A stretch of DNA of 64,000 bases from Falsibacillus pallidus (GTDB lineage: Bacteria > Bacillota > Bacilli > Bacillales > DSM-25281), in NCBI RefSeq assembly GCF_003350505.1, contig NZ_QQAY01000001.1:62001-126000 (forward strand), given 5' to 3'. Each line of letters begins with the position of its first letter. Position 1 is the stretch's first letter. Below are positions 38,545 to 47,537 of this stretch, one piece after another. The position numbers and the translations under genes are program-made. The notes below the pieces were generated by a model, which searched no databases, was not told where the DNA came from, and saw only the letters and a program-made list of their open reading frames with translations.

Positions 38545-40577
38545 TCAACATTCACCACCCCTACACTCTGTACTTCCACATTCGCTTCTAATTCATTATA
38601 GGATAGAATTGGAACTTGAGGAAAATATCTTTCAGTCATTTGTCGAACATACATCCTCACAGCCGGAGAACAAAGAATGATGGCGGACTGTTCCATAAGC
38701 GAAAGCTGTTCAATTTGATTCGCAATGGATTCAAGGATCCTTTGGGAGTCGTTGGGATCTAGGGATAAATAATTCCCATGCTCCGTCTGCTGGACCCCTT
38801 CTGCAATCATTTTCTCGATTCTTCCTGATAATGTAATCACTTTCAATTGGGATCCCTGATCAGCATATTGTGAAGTAATTTGCCTTGCGAGGGACTGCCT
38901 CACATATTCCGTTAATAGATCAGTGTCCGAACTCATTCTTCCGTAATCAGCCAGCGTCTCAAAAATGACTGGCAGATTACGAATCGATACATTTTCTTTA
39001 AGTAATTTCGCCAATACCTTTTGGACTTCTCCAATGGATAACGGAGATGGCGTCACTTCTTCCACAAGGATCGGATAGCTTTCCTTGAGGTGATCAATCA
39101 GCTGCTTTGTCTCCTGTCTTCCGAGCAGGTCATGAGCGTGTGAGCGGATTGTTTCCGTTATATGCGTGGATACAACTGAAGGAGGATCAACAACTGTGTA
39201 GCCGAATATCTCTGCCTGTTCCTTCGTTTCTTCTGTAATCCATTTTGCAGGGAGTCCAAAAGATGGTTCAAAAGTATCGATTCCTTCAATTGCATCATCA
39301 TCCCCACCAGGGCTCATTGCTAGATAATGATCCAAAAGGAGCTCTCCTCTCGCCAGTTCGTTCCCTTTGATCTTTAAACGATATTCATTTGGCTGGAGTT
39401 GGATATTGTCCCTGATTCGCACCACAGGGATTACAAGTCCTAATTCAAGCGCCAGCTGCCTTCTGATCATTACGATTCGATCCAGTAGATCTCCGCCTTG
39501 ATTTGCATCTGCCAATGGAATCAAACCATAGCCAAACTCAAATTCAATCGGATCGACATTCAATAGACTCACGACACTTTCAGGACTTTTCATCTCATCC
39601 TTTTCAATTTCTTCCTCATTGATCAGTTCTTCTGACGGATCAATTTTTGGTACTCTTGAGAGCATCAATCCACCGATGGCTAAACCCGCTGCAACCGGTA
39701 TGGTCAAAATATCATTGATCGGCGTTGCGATTCCAAGTAAAAAGATTGTTCCTGCGGCAATATAAAGCATCTTCGGATAGGCCATGAGCTGTGAAACGAT
39801 ATCAGATCCTAAGTTCCCGTCTGAAGCCGCTCTTGTGACCACGATTCCAGTAGCCGTGGAAATCAGCAGTGCAGGGACTTGAGAAACAATCCCATCCCCT
39901 ACAGTCATTAATGAATAATGGGTGGCTGCATCTGCAATCCCCAGTCCTTGCTGGGTCATTCCGATGATGATCCCGAATATGAGGTTTATGATAACAATGA
40001 TGATTCCAGCAATGGCGTCACCTTTAACAAATTTGCTGGCACCATCCATTGCCCCATAAAAGTCAGCTTCTCTTCCGACTTTTTCCCTGCGCTGTCTTGC
40101 ATCGTGCTCTGAAATCATCCCTGCATTCAAATCTGCATCAATGCTCATCTGCTTTCCTGGCATTGCATCAAGGGTAAAGCGTGCAGCAACCTCAGAGACA
40201 CGCTCCGCCCCTTTTGTTATGACCACAAATTGAATGATGATCAAGATTAGGAATACAACTAGTCCGACTAGTACATTCCCTCCGACCACAAACGTTCCAA
40301 ATGTTTCGACAACGCCGCCTGCTTCACCTTTACTTAGAATAGACCTCGTTGTCGAAACATTCAGCCCTAATCGAAAAAGGGTAAGAAGGAGCAGCAATGA
40401 TGGAAAAATGGAGAACTGCAATGGCTCCTGCATATTCATGGAAGTAAGCAGCACAAGTAATGCGAGAGAAATATTGATAATGATTAAAACGCTCAACATC
40501 CACGTTGGCAGCGGGATAATTAACATGGCAACAATCAGGATGACACTGAGCAATACGGAAATATCTCTTGCTGACAT
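38541..40577 (-). CDS. flhA: Flagellar export gate protein FlhA
   Basis: Nonameric export gate of the flagellar type III system. About eight membrane helices in the first 310 residues including the FHIPEP-type block (FPSLLLLLTLFRLGLNVS near 60) and a conserved charged loop, then a cytoplasmic domain that docks substrates. 678 residues. The ATG follows AAGGAGAG. 35 bases after flhB. Confidence 0.97.
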   Translation of the reverse strand: MSARDISVLLSVILIVAMLIIPLPTWMLSVLIIINISLALLVLLTSMNMQEPLQFSIFPSLLLLLTLFRLGLNVSTTRSILSKGEAGGVVETFGTFVVGGNVLVGLVVFLILIIIQFVVITKGAERVSEVAARFTLDAMPGKQMSIDADLNAGMISEHDARQRREKVGREADFYGAMDGASKFVKGDAIAGIIIVIINLIFGIIIGMTQQGLGIADAATHYSLMTVGDGIVSQVPALLISTATGIVVTRAASDGNLGSDIVSQLMAYPKMLYIAAGTIFLLGIATPINDILTIPVAAGLAIGGLMLSRVPKIDPSEELINEEEIEKDEMKSPESVVSLLNVDPIEFEFGYGLIPLADANQGGDLLDRIVMIRRQLALELGLVIPVVRIRDNIQLQPNEYRLKIKGNELARGELLLDHYLAMSPGGDDDAIEGIDTFEPSFGLPAKWITEETKEQAEIFGYTVVDPPSVVSTHITETIRSHAHDLLGRQETKQLIDHLKESYPILVEEVTPSPLSIGEVQKVLAKLLKENVSIRNLPVIFETLADYGRMSSDTDLLTEYVRQSLARQITSQYADQGSQLKVITLSGRIEKMIAEGVQQTEHGNYLSLDPNDSQRILESIANQIEQLSLMEQSAIILCSPAVRMYVRQMTERYFPQVPILSYNELEANVEVQSVGVVNVE

Positions 40578-40612
40578 TTATTTTCTCTCCTTACTTAAGA
40601 ACAACTAGGTTG

Positions 40613-41695
40613 CTAGATTTTATTTTTGATTCTATATACATAGGCTAATATTTCTGCAACAGCTTTAAAGAAATCCTCCGGTACTGCCTGGCCGATTTCA
40701 GCCTGGTCGTATAGAGCTCTTGCAAGTGGACGATTTTCAACAGTGATCACTTCATTTTCTTTCGCGATCAATTTTATTTTCTGTGCCATGAAATCAACGC
40801 CTTTTGCAATAACATACGGTGCATCCATTTTTGATTCATCATATTTCAATGCAATGGCATAGTGCGTTGGGTTTGTGATGACGACATCTGCCTGCGGAAC
40901 TTCCTGCATCATTCTTCTCATCGCCATTTCACGCTGCCGTTGTTTGATTTTTGATTTGATGAGGGGGTCGCCCTCGGAGTTTTTATGCTCGTCCTTGATA
41001 TCCTGTTTCGACATCCTTATGCTTTTTTCAAAATCATATTTTTGATAGAGATAATCCAATATTGATAAAAAAAGCAGTGCAATGGAAGCTGCAATCCCCA
41101 TCTGGATCGCTAATGAACCCATTGTTTTTGCGATGTCTCCTGTTGATTTAAAAGATAAACCAAGCACGACATCGATCTTTGACCATAAAACAAAAAAAGT
41201 CACTGCTCCTACAAATGATATCTTTAGGATGGATTTAAAAAGTTCAACGATTGCCCTTATTGAAAAGATCCTCTTGAATCCTTTAATCGGATCAAGTTTT
41301 TCCAATTTCGGCATGAGCGGTTCTGAAGTGAACATGATTCCAACTTGGGCATAATTGGCTGCAACGCCCGCCAATAATGCAACAAGCATCACCGGCCCCA
41401 GCAAGAACGCTGTTTCTTTTAGGACTTCAAGCATGACAACTTTAATATTGCTTTCCGTTAAATCCATCAGCATATATGTTTGAAAGGAATGGGTAAACAG
41501 ATGATACACGTTCTTCGCAATGTAGGATGAACCAAACAGCAGAAATGAAAATACAGCAAGCATGATGACCGATGTACTGACATCTTGACTCTTTGCCGTT
41601 TGTCCTTTTTTCTTTGCATCTTCCCTTTTCTTCGGTGTAGCCTTTTCAGTCTTTTCACCTGAAAAGAATTGAAGGTCGAGCATCAATTGCTTCAT
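40613..41695 (-). CDS. flhB: Flagellar export switch protein FlhB
   Basis: Membrane protein with four helices and a cytoplasmic autocleaving domain. The cleavage motif NPTH is at residues 275-278. N-terminus has the typical GEKTEKATPKKREDA block. 360 residues, as in B. subtilis. Its ATG overlaps the fliR stop by four bases. Confidence 0.97.
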   Translation of the reverse strand: MKQLMLDLQFFSGEKTEKATPKKREDAKKKGQTAKSQDVSTSVIMLAVFSFLLFGSSYIAKNVYHLFTHSFQTYMLMDLTESNIKVVMLEVLKETAFLLGPVMLVALLAGVAANYAQVGIMFTSEPLMPKLEKLDPIKGFKRIFSIRAIVELFKSILKISFVGAVTFFVLWSKIDVVLGLSFKSTGDIAKTMGSLAIQMGIAASIALLFLSILDYLYQKYDFEKSIRMSKQDIKDEHKNSEGDPLIKSKIKQRQREMAMRRMMQEVPQADVVITNPTHYAIALKYDESKMDAPYVIAKGVDFMAQKIKLIAKENEVITVENRPLARALYDQAEIGQAVPEDFFKAVAEILAYVYRIKNKI

Positions 41696-42471
41696 TTTGA
41701 ACCACCCACCAGTTCCATTACGTTTCTCATGGTATTCAACATCGTTCCGAACAGGCCTTCAACAACGGTCATCATGACTCCGAAGACTATGATCAGGACG
41801 ATGAAGCTGACCCCGATTTTAATCGGAAAACCGACCACAAAAATATTCAGCTGCGGGACAGTCCTGGCCACGATGCCTAAGGCTGTATCTACAAGGAACA
41901 AACAGGCAACGATCGGAATGGACATTTGAAAGGCAATGACAAACATTGAACCAAAAGCACGGATCATATATTCGACCAAATGACTGCTCCCAAAATTAAG
42001 CCAAGGCTGATCAATCGGTATGAATTGGTAGCTGTAATAAATTCCGTCGAGAATCAGATGATGGCCATCAAGCGTCAGCAGCAGCAATAGTGAAAACGTA
42101 TATAGATATTGTCCCATCAGTGGACTTTGCGCCCCTGTCTGTGGATCAATGACATTTGCGATTGCGAAGCCCATCTGAAAATCGATGAATCCCCCGGCAA
42201 TCTGAATAGCAGCCATCATCATGTAGGCAGCAAACCCGATAAGCAAGCCGACCAATGCTTCCTTCATGATAAGCAGTATATAAAGCCCATTGATTTCAAG
42301 TGCCGGTGCATCGACGGTATAGTACATGATCCAGGCAAGAAAGAAAGCTAGTCCAATTCGATGCTGAGCAGGTATGGTCCTATAGGAAAACAGCGGCATT
42401 GTCACAAAAAAAGTCGAGACCCTGACGAATACTAGTAAAAAAACGGATATCTTAGGAAGCAATTGATCCAT
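41692..42471 (-). CDS. fliR: Flagellar export protein FliR
   Basis: Core export-gate subunit with FliP and FliQ. 259 residues, mostly six or so hydrophobic helices, with GFIDFQMGFAIANVIDP near residue 95 as in the family. It lies 4 bases after fliQ. Confidence 0.96.
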   Translation of the reverse strand: MDQLLPKISVFLLVFVRVSTFFVTMPLFSYRTIPAQHRIGLAFFLAWIMYYTVDAPALEINGLYILLIMKEALVGLLIGFAAYMMMAAIQIAGGFIDFQMGFAIANVIDPQTGAQSPLMGQYLYTFSLLLLLTLDGHHLILDGIYYSYQFIPIDQPWLNFGSSHLVEYMIRAFGSMFVIAFQMSIPIVACLFLVDTALGIVARTVPQLNIFVVGFPIKIGVSFIVLIIVFGVMMTVVEGLFGTMLNTMRNVMELVGGSK

Positions 42472-42475
42472 TCTG

Positions 42476-42745
42476 CTATCCTACGAATCTATTTAAATTA
42501 GTGAATATTTCTGTTGCATAGGATAAAAGATGGCTTAGCATCCAAGGGCCAAAAAAAACGACTCCTATGAGTACCGCAACGATCTTTGGAATAAACGCCA
42601 ATGTCTGTTCCTGAATTTGTGTGGTGGCCTGAAATATACTGACAATCAGACCGACTGCCAATGCCAATAGAAGGAGTGGACCTGTAACGATCAGGGTAGT
42701 ATAGATCCCTCTTTCTGCAATGGAAATGACCATTTCTTCATTCAT
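42476..42745 (-). CDS. fliQ: Flagellar export protein FliQ
   Basis: Small two-helix gate subunit, 89 residues, with VGLIVSIFQATTQIQEQTL near residue 31, the family signature. GGGTGA precedes the ATG. 17 bases after fliP. Confidence 0.96.
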   Translation of the reverse strand: MNEEMVISIAERGIYTTLIVTGPLLLLALAVGLIVSIFQATTQIQEQTLAFIPKIVAVLIGVVFFGPWMLSHLLSYATEIFTNLNRFVG

Positions 42746-42762
42746 GATGATTCACCCATTTC

Positions 42763-43428
42763 TCAAAAACTCTCTAACAGCGATTTAACGACTAAGTACC
42801 AGCCGTCGACTAAAACAAACAAAAGGATTTTAAACGGCAATGAAATCATGACCGGAGGAAGCATCATCATCCCCATCGACATGAGGACGCTTGCCACAAC
42901 CATATCGATCACTAAAAATGGGATAAAAATCATGAAACCTATTTGGAACGCCGTTTTGATTTCACTGATGGCATATGCAGGAACCAATGTTGTCAATGGT
43001 ATATCCTGAATGGTTTTCGGCTGTTTGGCATGTGAATAGTCAAGAAACAACTGAAGATCCTTTTGCCTTGTATGTTCGCTCATGAACTCTTTAAATGGCA
43101 CAGAGGCTTTATCGTACGCTTCTTCCAGATTGATTTTCCCATCAAACAAAGGTGTCAATGCCTGCTCATTAACCTGGCTGAAGGTCGGAGCCATAATAAA
43201 AAAAGTCAGGAATAAGGCAAGCCCTACAAGCACCTGATTCGGCGGCATCTGCTGAGTGGCAAGGGACGTCCTGACAAAGGATAAAACGATGATGATCCTT
43301 GTAAAACAAGTCATCAAAATCAAAATGCTCGGAGCCAAAGAAAGAACAGTCAATACTAATAGTAGCTTGACAGCAGTTGAAACATCATCAGGTGCGCTGC
43401 TATTGAAATATTGCATGAAATCATTCAT
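42763..43428 (-). CDS. fliP: Flagellar export protein FliP
   Basis: Central gate subunit, 221 residues, four hydrophobic helices. SFVRTSLATQQMPPNQVL near residue 50 and the AFQIGFMIFIPFLVIDM helix near 160 are diagnostic. No separate signal peptide is obvious. Its ATG directly follows the fliO stop codon. Confidence 0.96.
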   Translation of the reverse strand: MNDFMQYFNSSAPDDVSTAVKLLLVLTVLSLAPSILILMTCFTRIIIVLSFVRTSLATQQMPPNQVLVGLALFLTFFIMAPTFSQVNEQALTPLFDGKINLEEAYDKASVPFKEFMSEHTRQKDLQLFLDYSHAKQPKTIQDIPLTTLVPAYAISEIKTAFQIGFMIFIPFLVIDMVVASVLMSMGMMMLPPVMISLPFKILLFVLVDGWYLVVKSLLESF

Positions 43429-44094
43429 TTATTCCTGCTCCTTTTTATCCATTTCATCCAGAACTTTCTTTCGCCCTTTCCTTAACTCCATCATTTGCTC
43501 TTTCAGCATGAGCTGAAATGAAGAATTCGGCTGACTCTCTGATTCGTTCTTTTTTGTGAAAGTAGTAATCCATTTTGTAACGAAATCTACCGGCTGTGTT
43601 CTGCCTTCGCTTCTTTCATTGAAATGCGCCATCATTTCTTCAAATTCTTTTTTTGAATCAATATCCTTTAATAACTGGATATTCTCACCCACACCAAGGA
43701 TTAAAATCCGGCCATTCACTTTCACCAATTGAACCGAACGATTCCCTCCGAGAGAAGTTCCCCCAAGGTTCTCTACCATCTTGGATTGCTGAAAATTCTT
43801 GCTTCGCTTATTGATAAACTTCAATAATCCATATAAAAGTGCAATGACAAACAATAATGCGAAAATCATTTTAATGAAATCCCAGATGGTAATCATCGGT
43901 GAAGAAGATTCAGAAGCCGGTTCTTCTTTTTTGGTCATGCTTTTCTCATCTTTTCCTGAGCTGCTTCCGCAATCTTTTCCAATACAATCTTTTACTGTTT
44001 GATGTGAAATTTCCGCAAATGCATATTGCTCACCTGCTTGAGCGGAAAATAGAAATATGAATAGAACAATTGCGATCTTTGCTATTTTCGCCAA
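43429..44094 (-). CDS. fliO: Flagellar biosynthesis protein FliO (FliZ of Bacillus)
   Basis: 221 residues with an N-terminal signal-like helix (about 5-21), a serine- and lysine-rich external segment, a second membrane helix (about 70-90) and a cytoplasmic FliO domain (SVQLVKVNGRILILGVGE). It helps assemble FliP rings. The start is TTG at 44094, 8 bases after GAAGGTG. Confidence 0.9.
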   Translation of the reverse strand: MAKIAKIAIVLFIFLFSAQAGEQYAFAEISHQTVKDCIGKDCGSSSGKDEKSMTKKEEPASESSSPMITIWDFIKMIFALLFVIALLYGLLKFINKRSKNFQQSKMVENLGGTSLGGNRSVQLVKVNGRILILGVGENIQLLKDIDSKKEFEEMMAHFNERSEGRTQPVDFVTKWITTFTKKNESESQPNSSFQLMLKEQMMELRKGRKKVLDEMDKKEQE

Positions 44095-44132
44095 TGGTGC
44101 GACACCTTCTTTAATTCTGACTCTTTCGGTCT

Positions 44133-44185
44133 GCAGACAAAGCCAAATGGATTTAATTTAAATCTCATTCAGGACATTTGTCTGC
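44133..44185. repeat. Inverted repeat between cheY and fliO
   Basis: Perfect 9-base arms GCAGACAAA and TTTGTCTGC separated by 35 bases in the 103-base gap. No T run follows in the transcribed direction, so it is more likely an mRNA-structure or processing element than a terminator. Confidence 0.5.
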
Positions 44186-44197
44186 ATTCCTTTTTAT

Positions 44198-44560
44198 TTA
44201 TGCCAATGTTTTTTGAATTGCCTCGATGACTCTGTCTGCTTGGAAAGGCTTTACAATAAAATCCTTTGCCCCTGCCTGGATCGCGTCAATAACCATCGCC
44301 TGCTGGCCCATGGCTGAACACATGATAATTTTTGCATTTCCGTCGATTTTTTTGATTTCCTTCAAAGCAGTGATTCCATCCATTTCAGGCATAGTAATAT
44401 CCATAGTGACTAAATCAGGTTTTAGCTCTTTGTATTTTTCAACTGCCTGTGAACCATCAGCTGCTTCAGCTACTACTTCAAAGCCATTCTTAGTCAAAAT
44501 ATCCTTTACCATCATTCTCATAAATGCTGCATCATCAACGATTAATATACGGTTACCCAT
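44198..44560 (-). CDS. cheY: Chemotaxis response regulator CheY
   Basis: Single receiver domain of 120 residues with D9, D10, phosphoacceptor D54 (VTMDITMPE), T/S and K104. Binds FliM and FliY at the switch. The ATG at 44560 has GGAGG about 9 bases upstream. Between fliY and fliO as in B. subtilis. Confidence 0.97.
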   Translation of the reverse strand: MGNRILIVDDAAFMRMMVKDILTKNGFEVVAEAADGSQAVEKYKELKPDLVTMDITMPEMDGITALKEIKKIDGNAKIIMCSAMGQQAMVIDAIQAGAKDFIVKPFQADRVIEAIQKTLA

Positions 44561-44583
44561 CAAAAACTACCTCCATAGACTCT

Positions 44584-45819
44584 CTATTTTAATTTTTGTA
44601 TACGATCTCTCTGGCTTACAATATCTGTAATTCTCACACCGAAGTTTTCATCAATTACAACGACTTCCCCTTTAGCAATGAGTCTGCTGTTGACAAGAAT
44701 ATCTACAGGTTCACCGGCCAGCTTATCAAGCTCGATGATCGAACCGGAAGTCAATTCCAAAATGTCTTTGACAGAACGGTTAGTTCTTCCCAATTCAACA
44801 GTCACCTGAAGAGGGATATCCATCAGCATGTTAAGGTTCTTAGGTTCCTGGGTACTGAATGGCGCTTGTTCAAAATTAGAAAACATCGCTGGCTGTACAT
44901 TCGGCATCGCCTGCGCTCCTGAAGCGTATCCTCCAAAGTGCTGCGGCTGGCCGCTTGGCTGGTTATATTCTTGATAATTTTGATAGCCGGCAGGCGGCGC
45001 TTGCATATTCCCATGTTGAGATGGAGCTTGATAAGGAGGCTCTTGATAAGACTGATTGGATGTCTGCTGAACAGGCTCGCTTGAAGGCTGACTCATATGC
45101 ATTTCCACAGCAGGTTCTGGAGCAGACGGTGCAGGATTCATCAATTCATCTACAAGGCTTTTGGCAAACTCCAGCGGCAGGAGCTGCATGATACTGGAAT
45201 CTATTAAACTGCCAATTTTTAAACGGAACGAAATCTTTGTGAGCAATGCTTGTTCAGGCAGAGTATCTGTCCCCTGGCCGCTCTCGATATTTAATAAATC
45301 GATTGTCGGAGGAGAAATATCCACTTTCTTGCTGAAGACAGTGGACATGGAAGTAGCAGCTGAACCCATCATTTGATTCATGGCTTCCTGCACTGCGCTT
45401 AGTTGAATATCCCCCATTAACTCATCAGGACTTGTCCCATCTCCACCGAGCATTAAGTCAGCAATAATAGCAGCATCCGACTGTTTAATGACAAGAAGAT
45501 TTGTACCAGAAAAACCTTCAGTATATTCCACTTCAATAGCAACATATGGATGCGGGAACTCTTCCGCCAGCCTGCTTTTCTCGATGACTGAAACGGTAGG
45601 TGTAGTGATTTCAACCTTTTGATTCAATAATGTTGATAAGGCAGTTGCTGAACTGCCAAATGAGATATTTCCAATTTCGCCTAAAGCATCTTTCTCCATG
45701 GAAGTAAGATAGTCTTCGTCGTTTAATGGTTTTTCTTCAGGTACTTCTTCTTCTGTATCTGCTGTCCCCCGAAGAAGCGCATCAATTTCATCTTGTGAAA
45801 GCATGTCATCACTCATCAT
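44584..45819 (-). CDS. fliY: Flagellar switch phosphatase FliY
   Basis: C-ring protein that fuses a CheC-like CheY-P phosphatase to a FliN domain. N-terminal SQDEIDALLRG (8-18) is the CheY-binding peptide, first phosphatase helix has E48 and N51, second lies near EAMNQMMG (about 145). A glutamine- and proline-rich linker spans about 225-315, longer than I expect, then the FliN/SpoA domain. 411 residues; overlaps fliM by 11 bases. Confidence 0.95.
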   Translation of the reverse strand: MMSDDMLSQDEIDALLRGTADTEEEVPEEKPLNDEDYLTSMEKDALGEIGNISFGSSATALSTLLNQKVEITTPTVSVIEKSRLAEEFPHPYVAIEVEYTEGFSGTNLLVIKQSDAAIIADLMLGGDGTSPDELMGDIQLSAVQEAMNQMMGSAATSMSTVFSKKVDISPPTIDLLNIESGQGTDTLPEQALLTKISFRLKIGSLIDSSIMQLLPLEFAKSLVDELMNPAPSAPEPAVEMHMSQPSSEPVQQTSNQSYQEPPYQAPSQHGNMQAPPAGYQNYQEYNQPSGQPQHFGGYASGAQAMPNVQPAMFSNFEQAPFSTQEPKNLNMLMDIPLQVTVELGRTNRSVKDILELTSGSIIELDKLAGEPVDILVNSRLIAKGEVVVIDENFGVRITDIVSQRDRIQKLK

Positions 45820-46807
45820 CTTCTTCTCCCCCCTTCAAGGTGTCTAATATCTGTACAGCCAGTTTTTTATTCATTTTGCCAGGCTGGGCAGTGAATTTAG
45901 GGCTTGTTCCTATTTTGATCGTCAGAGGTTCATCGATTTTTTGCTGAAGCTCAATAATATCTCCAACACCAAGCATTAAAAAATCCTCTACTGTGATGCC
46001 TGCATCTCCGAGTTCCGCCACAACAGGTACAATTGCATCTTTCAGGCGATTTTCAATCCTCTCAACTTCCCCAGGCTTTCTTTCTTTCTTTTGATTCTGC
46101 ATCCAATAATGAACAGAAAGCTTTGGAATGATGGGTTCAAGAACAACGTGCGGAATACAGATATTAATCATTCCACTGGTGTCGCCTATTGTGGTGTTCA
46201 TGGAAATAACGACTACCGTTTCATTCGGGGAAACCATTTGCAAAAATTGAGGATTCACTTCAAATTCAGAAAGAATCGGATCAATTTGGGTGACATTTCC
46301 CCAAGCTTCCTGGTAATTTTCAAATGCTTTTTCGAATAGGTTGGTCATGATTTTTGTTTCAATCTCAGTAAGGTTTTCTACTTTATTGACGCTTCCTCCA
46401 GCACCGCCCATGACACGGTCGATCATCGCATAGGCTATGTTTGGATTCACTTCCATTAATATGTGTCCATCGAGTGGAGGAACATCAAAAACATTTAAAA
46501 TGGTCATTTTCGGAATCGACCGGATAAATTCTTCATATGGAATCTGGTCTGTCGATGCAACGGTGATCTGCACGAAATTTCTTAACTGGGCTGAAAACAT
46601 CGTGGTTAATAATCTAGCGAAATTTTCATGGATACGAGTTAAGCTTCGAATCTGATCTTTCGAAAAACGCAGAGCCCTTTTAAAATCATAGACTCTTACT
46701 TTTCTTTCTTCCTCTTCTTTTTTCAGTTCATCCGCATCCATTTCTCCAGTGGAAAGCGCAGATAACAGAGCATCAATTTCGTTCTGGGAGAGGACATCTC
46801 CTGCCAT
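45809..46807 (-). CDS. fliM: Flagellar motor switch protein FliM
   Basis: 332 residues. N-terminal LSQNEIDALLSA binds CheY-P, the central CheC-like domain contacts FliG, and the C-terminal SpoA domain binds FliY. The ATG at 46807 follows AGGAGGTG by 6 bases; an in-frame GTG is part of that site. Confidence 0.97.
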   Translation of the reverse strand: MAGDVLSQNEIDALLSALSTGEMDADELKKEEEERKVRVYDFKRALRFSKDQIRSLTRIHENFARLLTTMFSAQLRNFVQITVASTDQIPYEEFIRSIPKMTILNVFDVPPLDGHILMEVNPNIAYAMIDRVMGGAGGSVNKVENLTEIETKIMTNLFEKAFENYQEAWGNVTQIDPILSEFEVNPQFLQMVSPNETVVVISMNTTIGDTSGMINICIPHVVLEPIIPKLSVHYWMQNQKKERKPGEVERIENRLKDAIVPVVAELGDAGITVEDFLMLGVGDIIELQQKIDEPLTIKIGTSPKFTAQPGKMNKKLAVQILDTLKGGEEDDE

Positions 46808-46851
46808 TCTGTTCACCTCCTTAATGTGTCAGTGGTATCATGCTGAAAAAA

Positions 46852-47280
46852 TTATTGAATGATATAGGAGGTGATGTACACTTTTTGTATTTTGCCTTCC
46901 TGCATCAATGAGTTGGTTCGATTTCTTATCATTTCCTGAAGCTTTACTTTCCCTGTTTTTCCATCCAGATCTTTTGATTGCATTTCCGAAAGTTCCTCAA
47001 TCAGAATGTTTTTGATTTGGAAATCCCTCTTTTGAAGTTCTTCCTTGGCTTTCTTGCTGTCAGTCTGCATTTTCAGAGAGATTTTCACATACTTATCATC
47101 TTTTAGATTGGTTGTAACTTCTGGTATATCCACTGACATTTCAATAATATCGTCAATGGTAGGCTCTTGGTTGGGATCATTGGCTGAAACCTTCCAAATG
47201 ACCACTACAGCAACGGCTCCAACCAGCGTGATGGAAATCAATAGAACCAGCATAATGGTGAGTAATCTATTCTTCATCAT
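46852..47280 (-). CDS. fliL: Flagellar stator-associated protein FliL
   Basis: 142 residues with one N-terminal membrane helix (about 8-30) and an external FliL domain ending EGKIQKVYITSYIIQ. Its ATG lies 14 bases inside swrD with GGAGG upstream, so the two are coupled. Two ATG codons in a row leave a one-residue doubt. Confidence 0.94.
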   Translation of the reverse strand: MMKNRLLTIMLVLLISITLVGAVAVVVIWKVSANDPNQEPTIDDIIEMSVDIPEVTTNLKDDKYVKISLKMQTDSKKAKEELQKRDFQIKNILIEELSEMQSKDLDGKTGKVKLQEMIRNRTNSLMQEGKIQKVYITSYIIQ

Positions 47281-47488
47281 TCATTCCCTCCAAATCATAT
47301 TTTCCAAGGAGATTAATCGATTGATAAAACTGCAGGATGAACATTCTCACCTGTTCCACTGATTCTGTGACGACATATTTTTTGCCATTAGTCAGCGTGA
47401 TTGTTGTGTCAGGAAAGGCTTCGACTGTTTCTATGTAAAGTGCATTCAAAACAAATGTTTTTCCATTGAGCCTGGATACGTTAATCAA
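47267..47488 (-). CDS. swrD: Motor power protein SwrD (FlbD family)
   Basis: 73-residue FlbD/YlzI-type protein beginning MINVSRLNGKTFVLNALYIE. The B. subtilis homologue SwrD raises flagellar motor power for swarming. The only start is TTG at 47488, with no strong ribosome binding site. A small hairpin (CTGGA-TGACG-TCCAG, 47503-47517) lies just before it. Confidence 0.88.
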   Translation of the reverse strand: MINVSRLNGKTFVLNALYIETVEAFPDTTITLTNGKKYVVTESVEQVRMFILQFYQSINLLGKYDLEGMNDEE

Positions 47489-47537
47489 TTTATGTATCAG
47501 GACTGGACGTCATCCAGCCCTGTTTCCCCCCTTGCCA

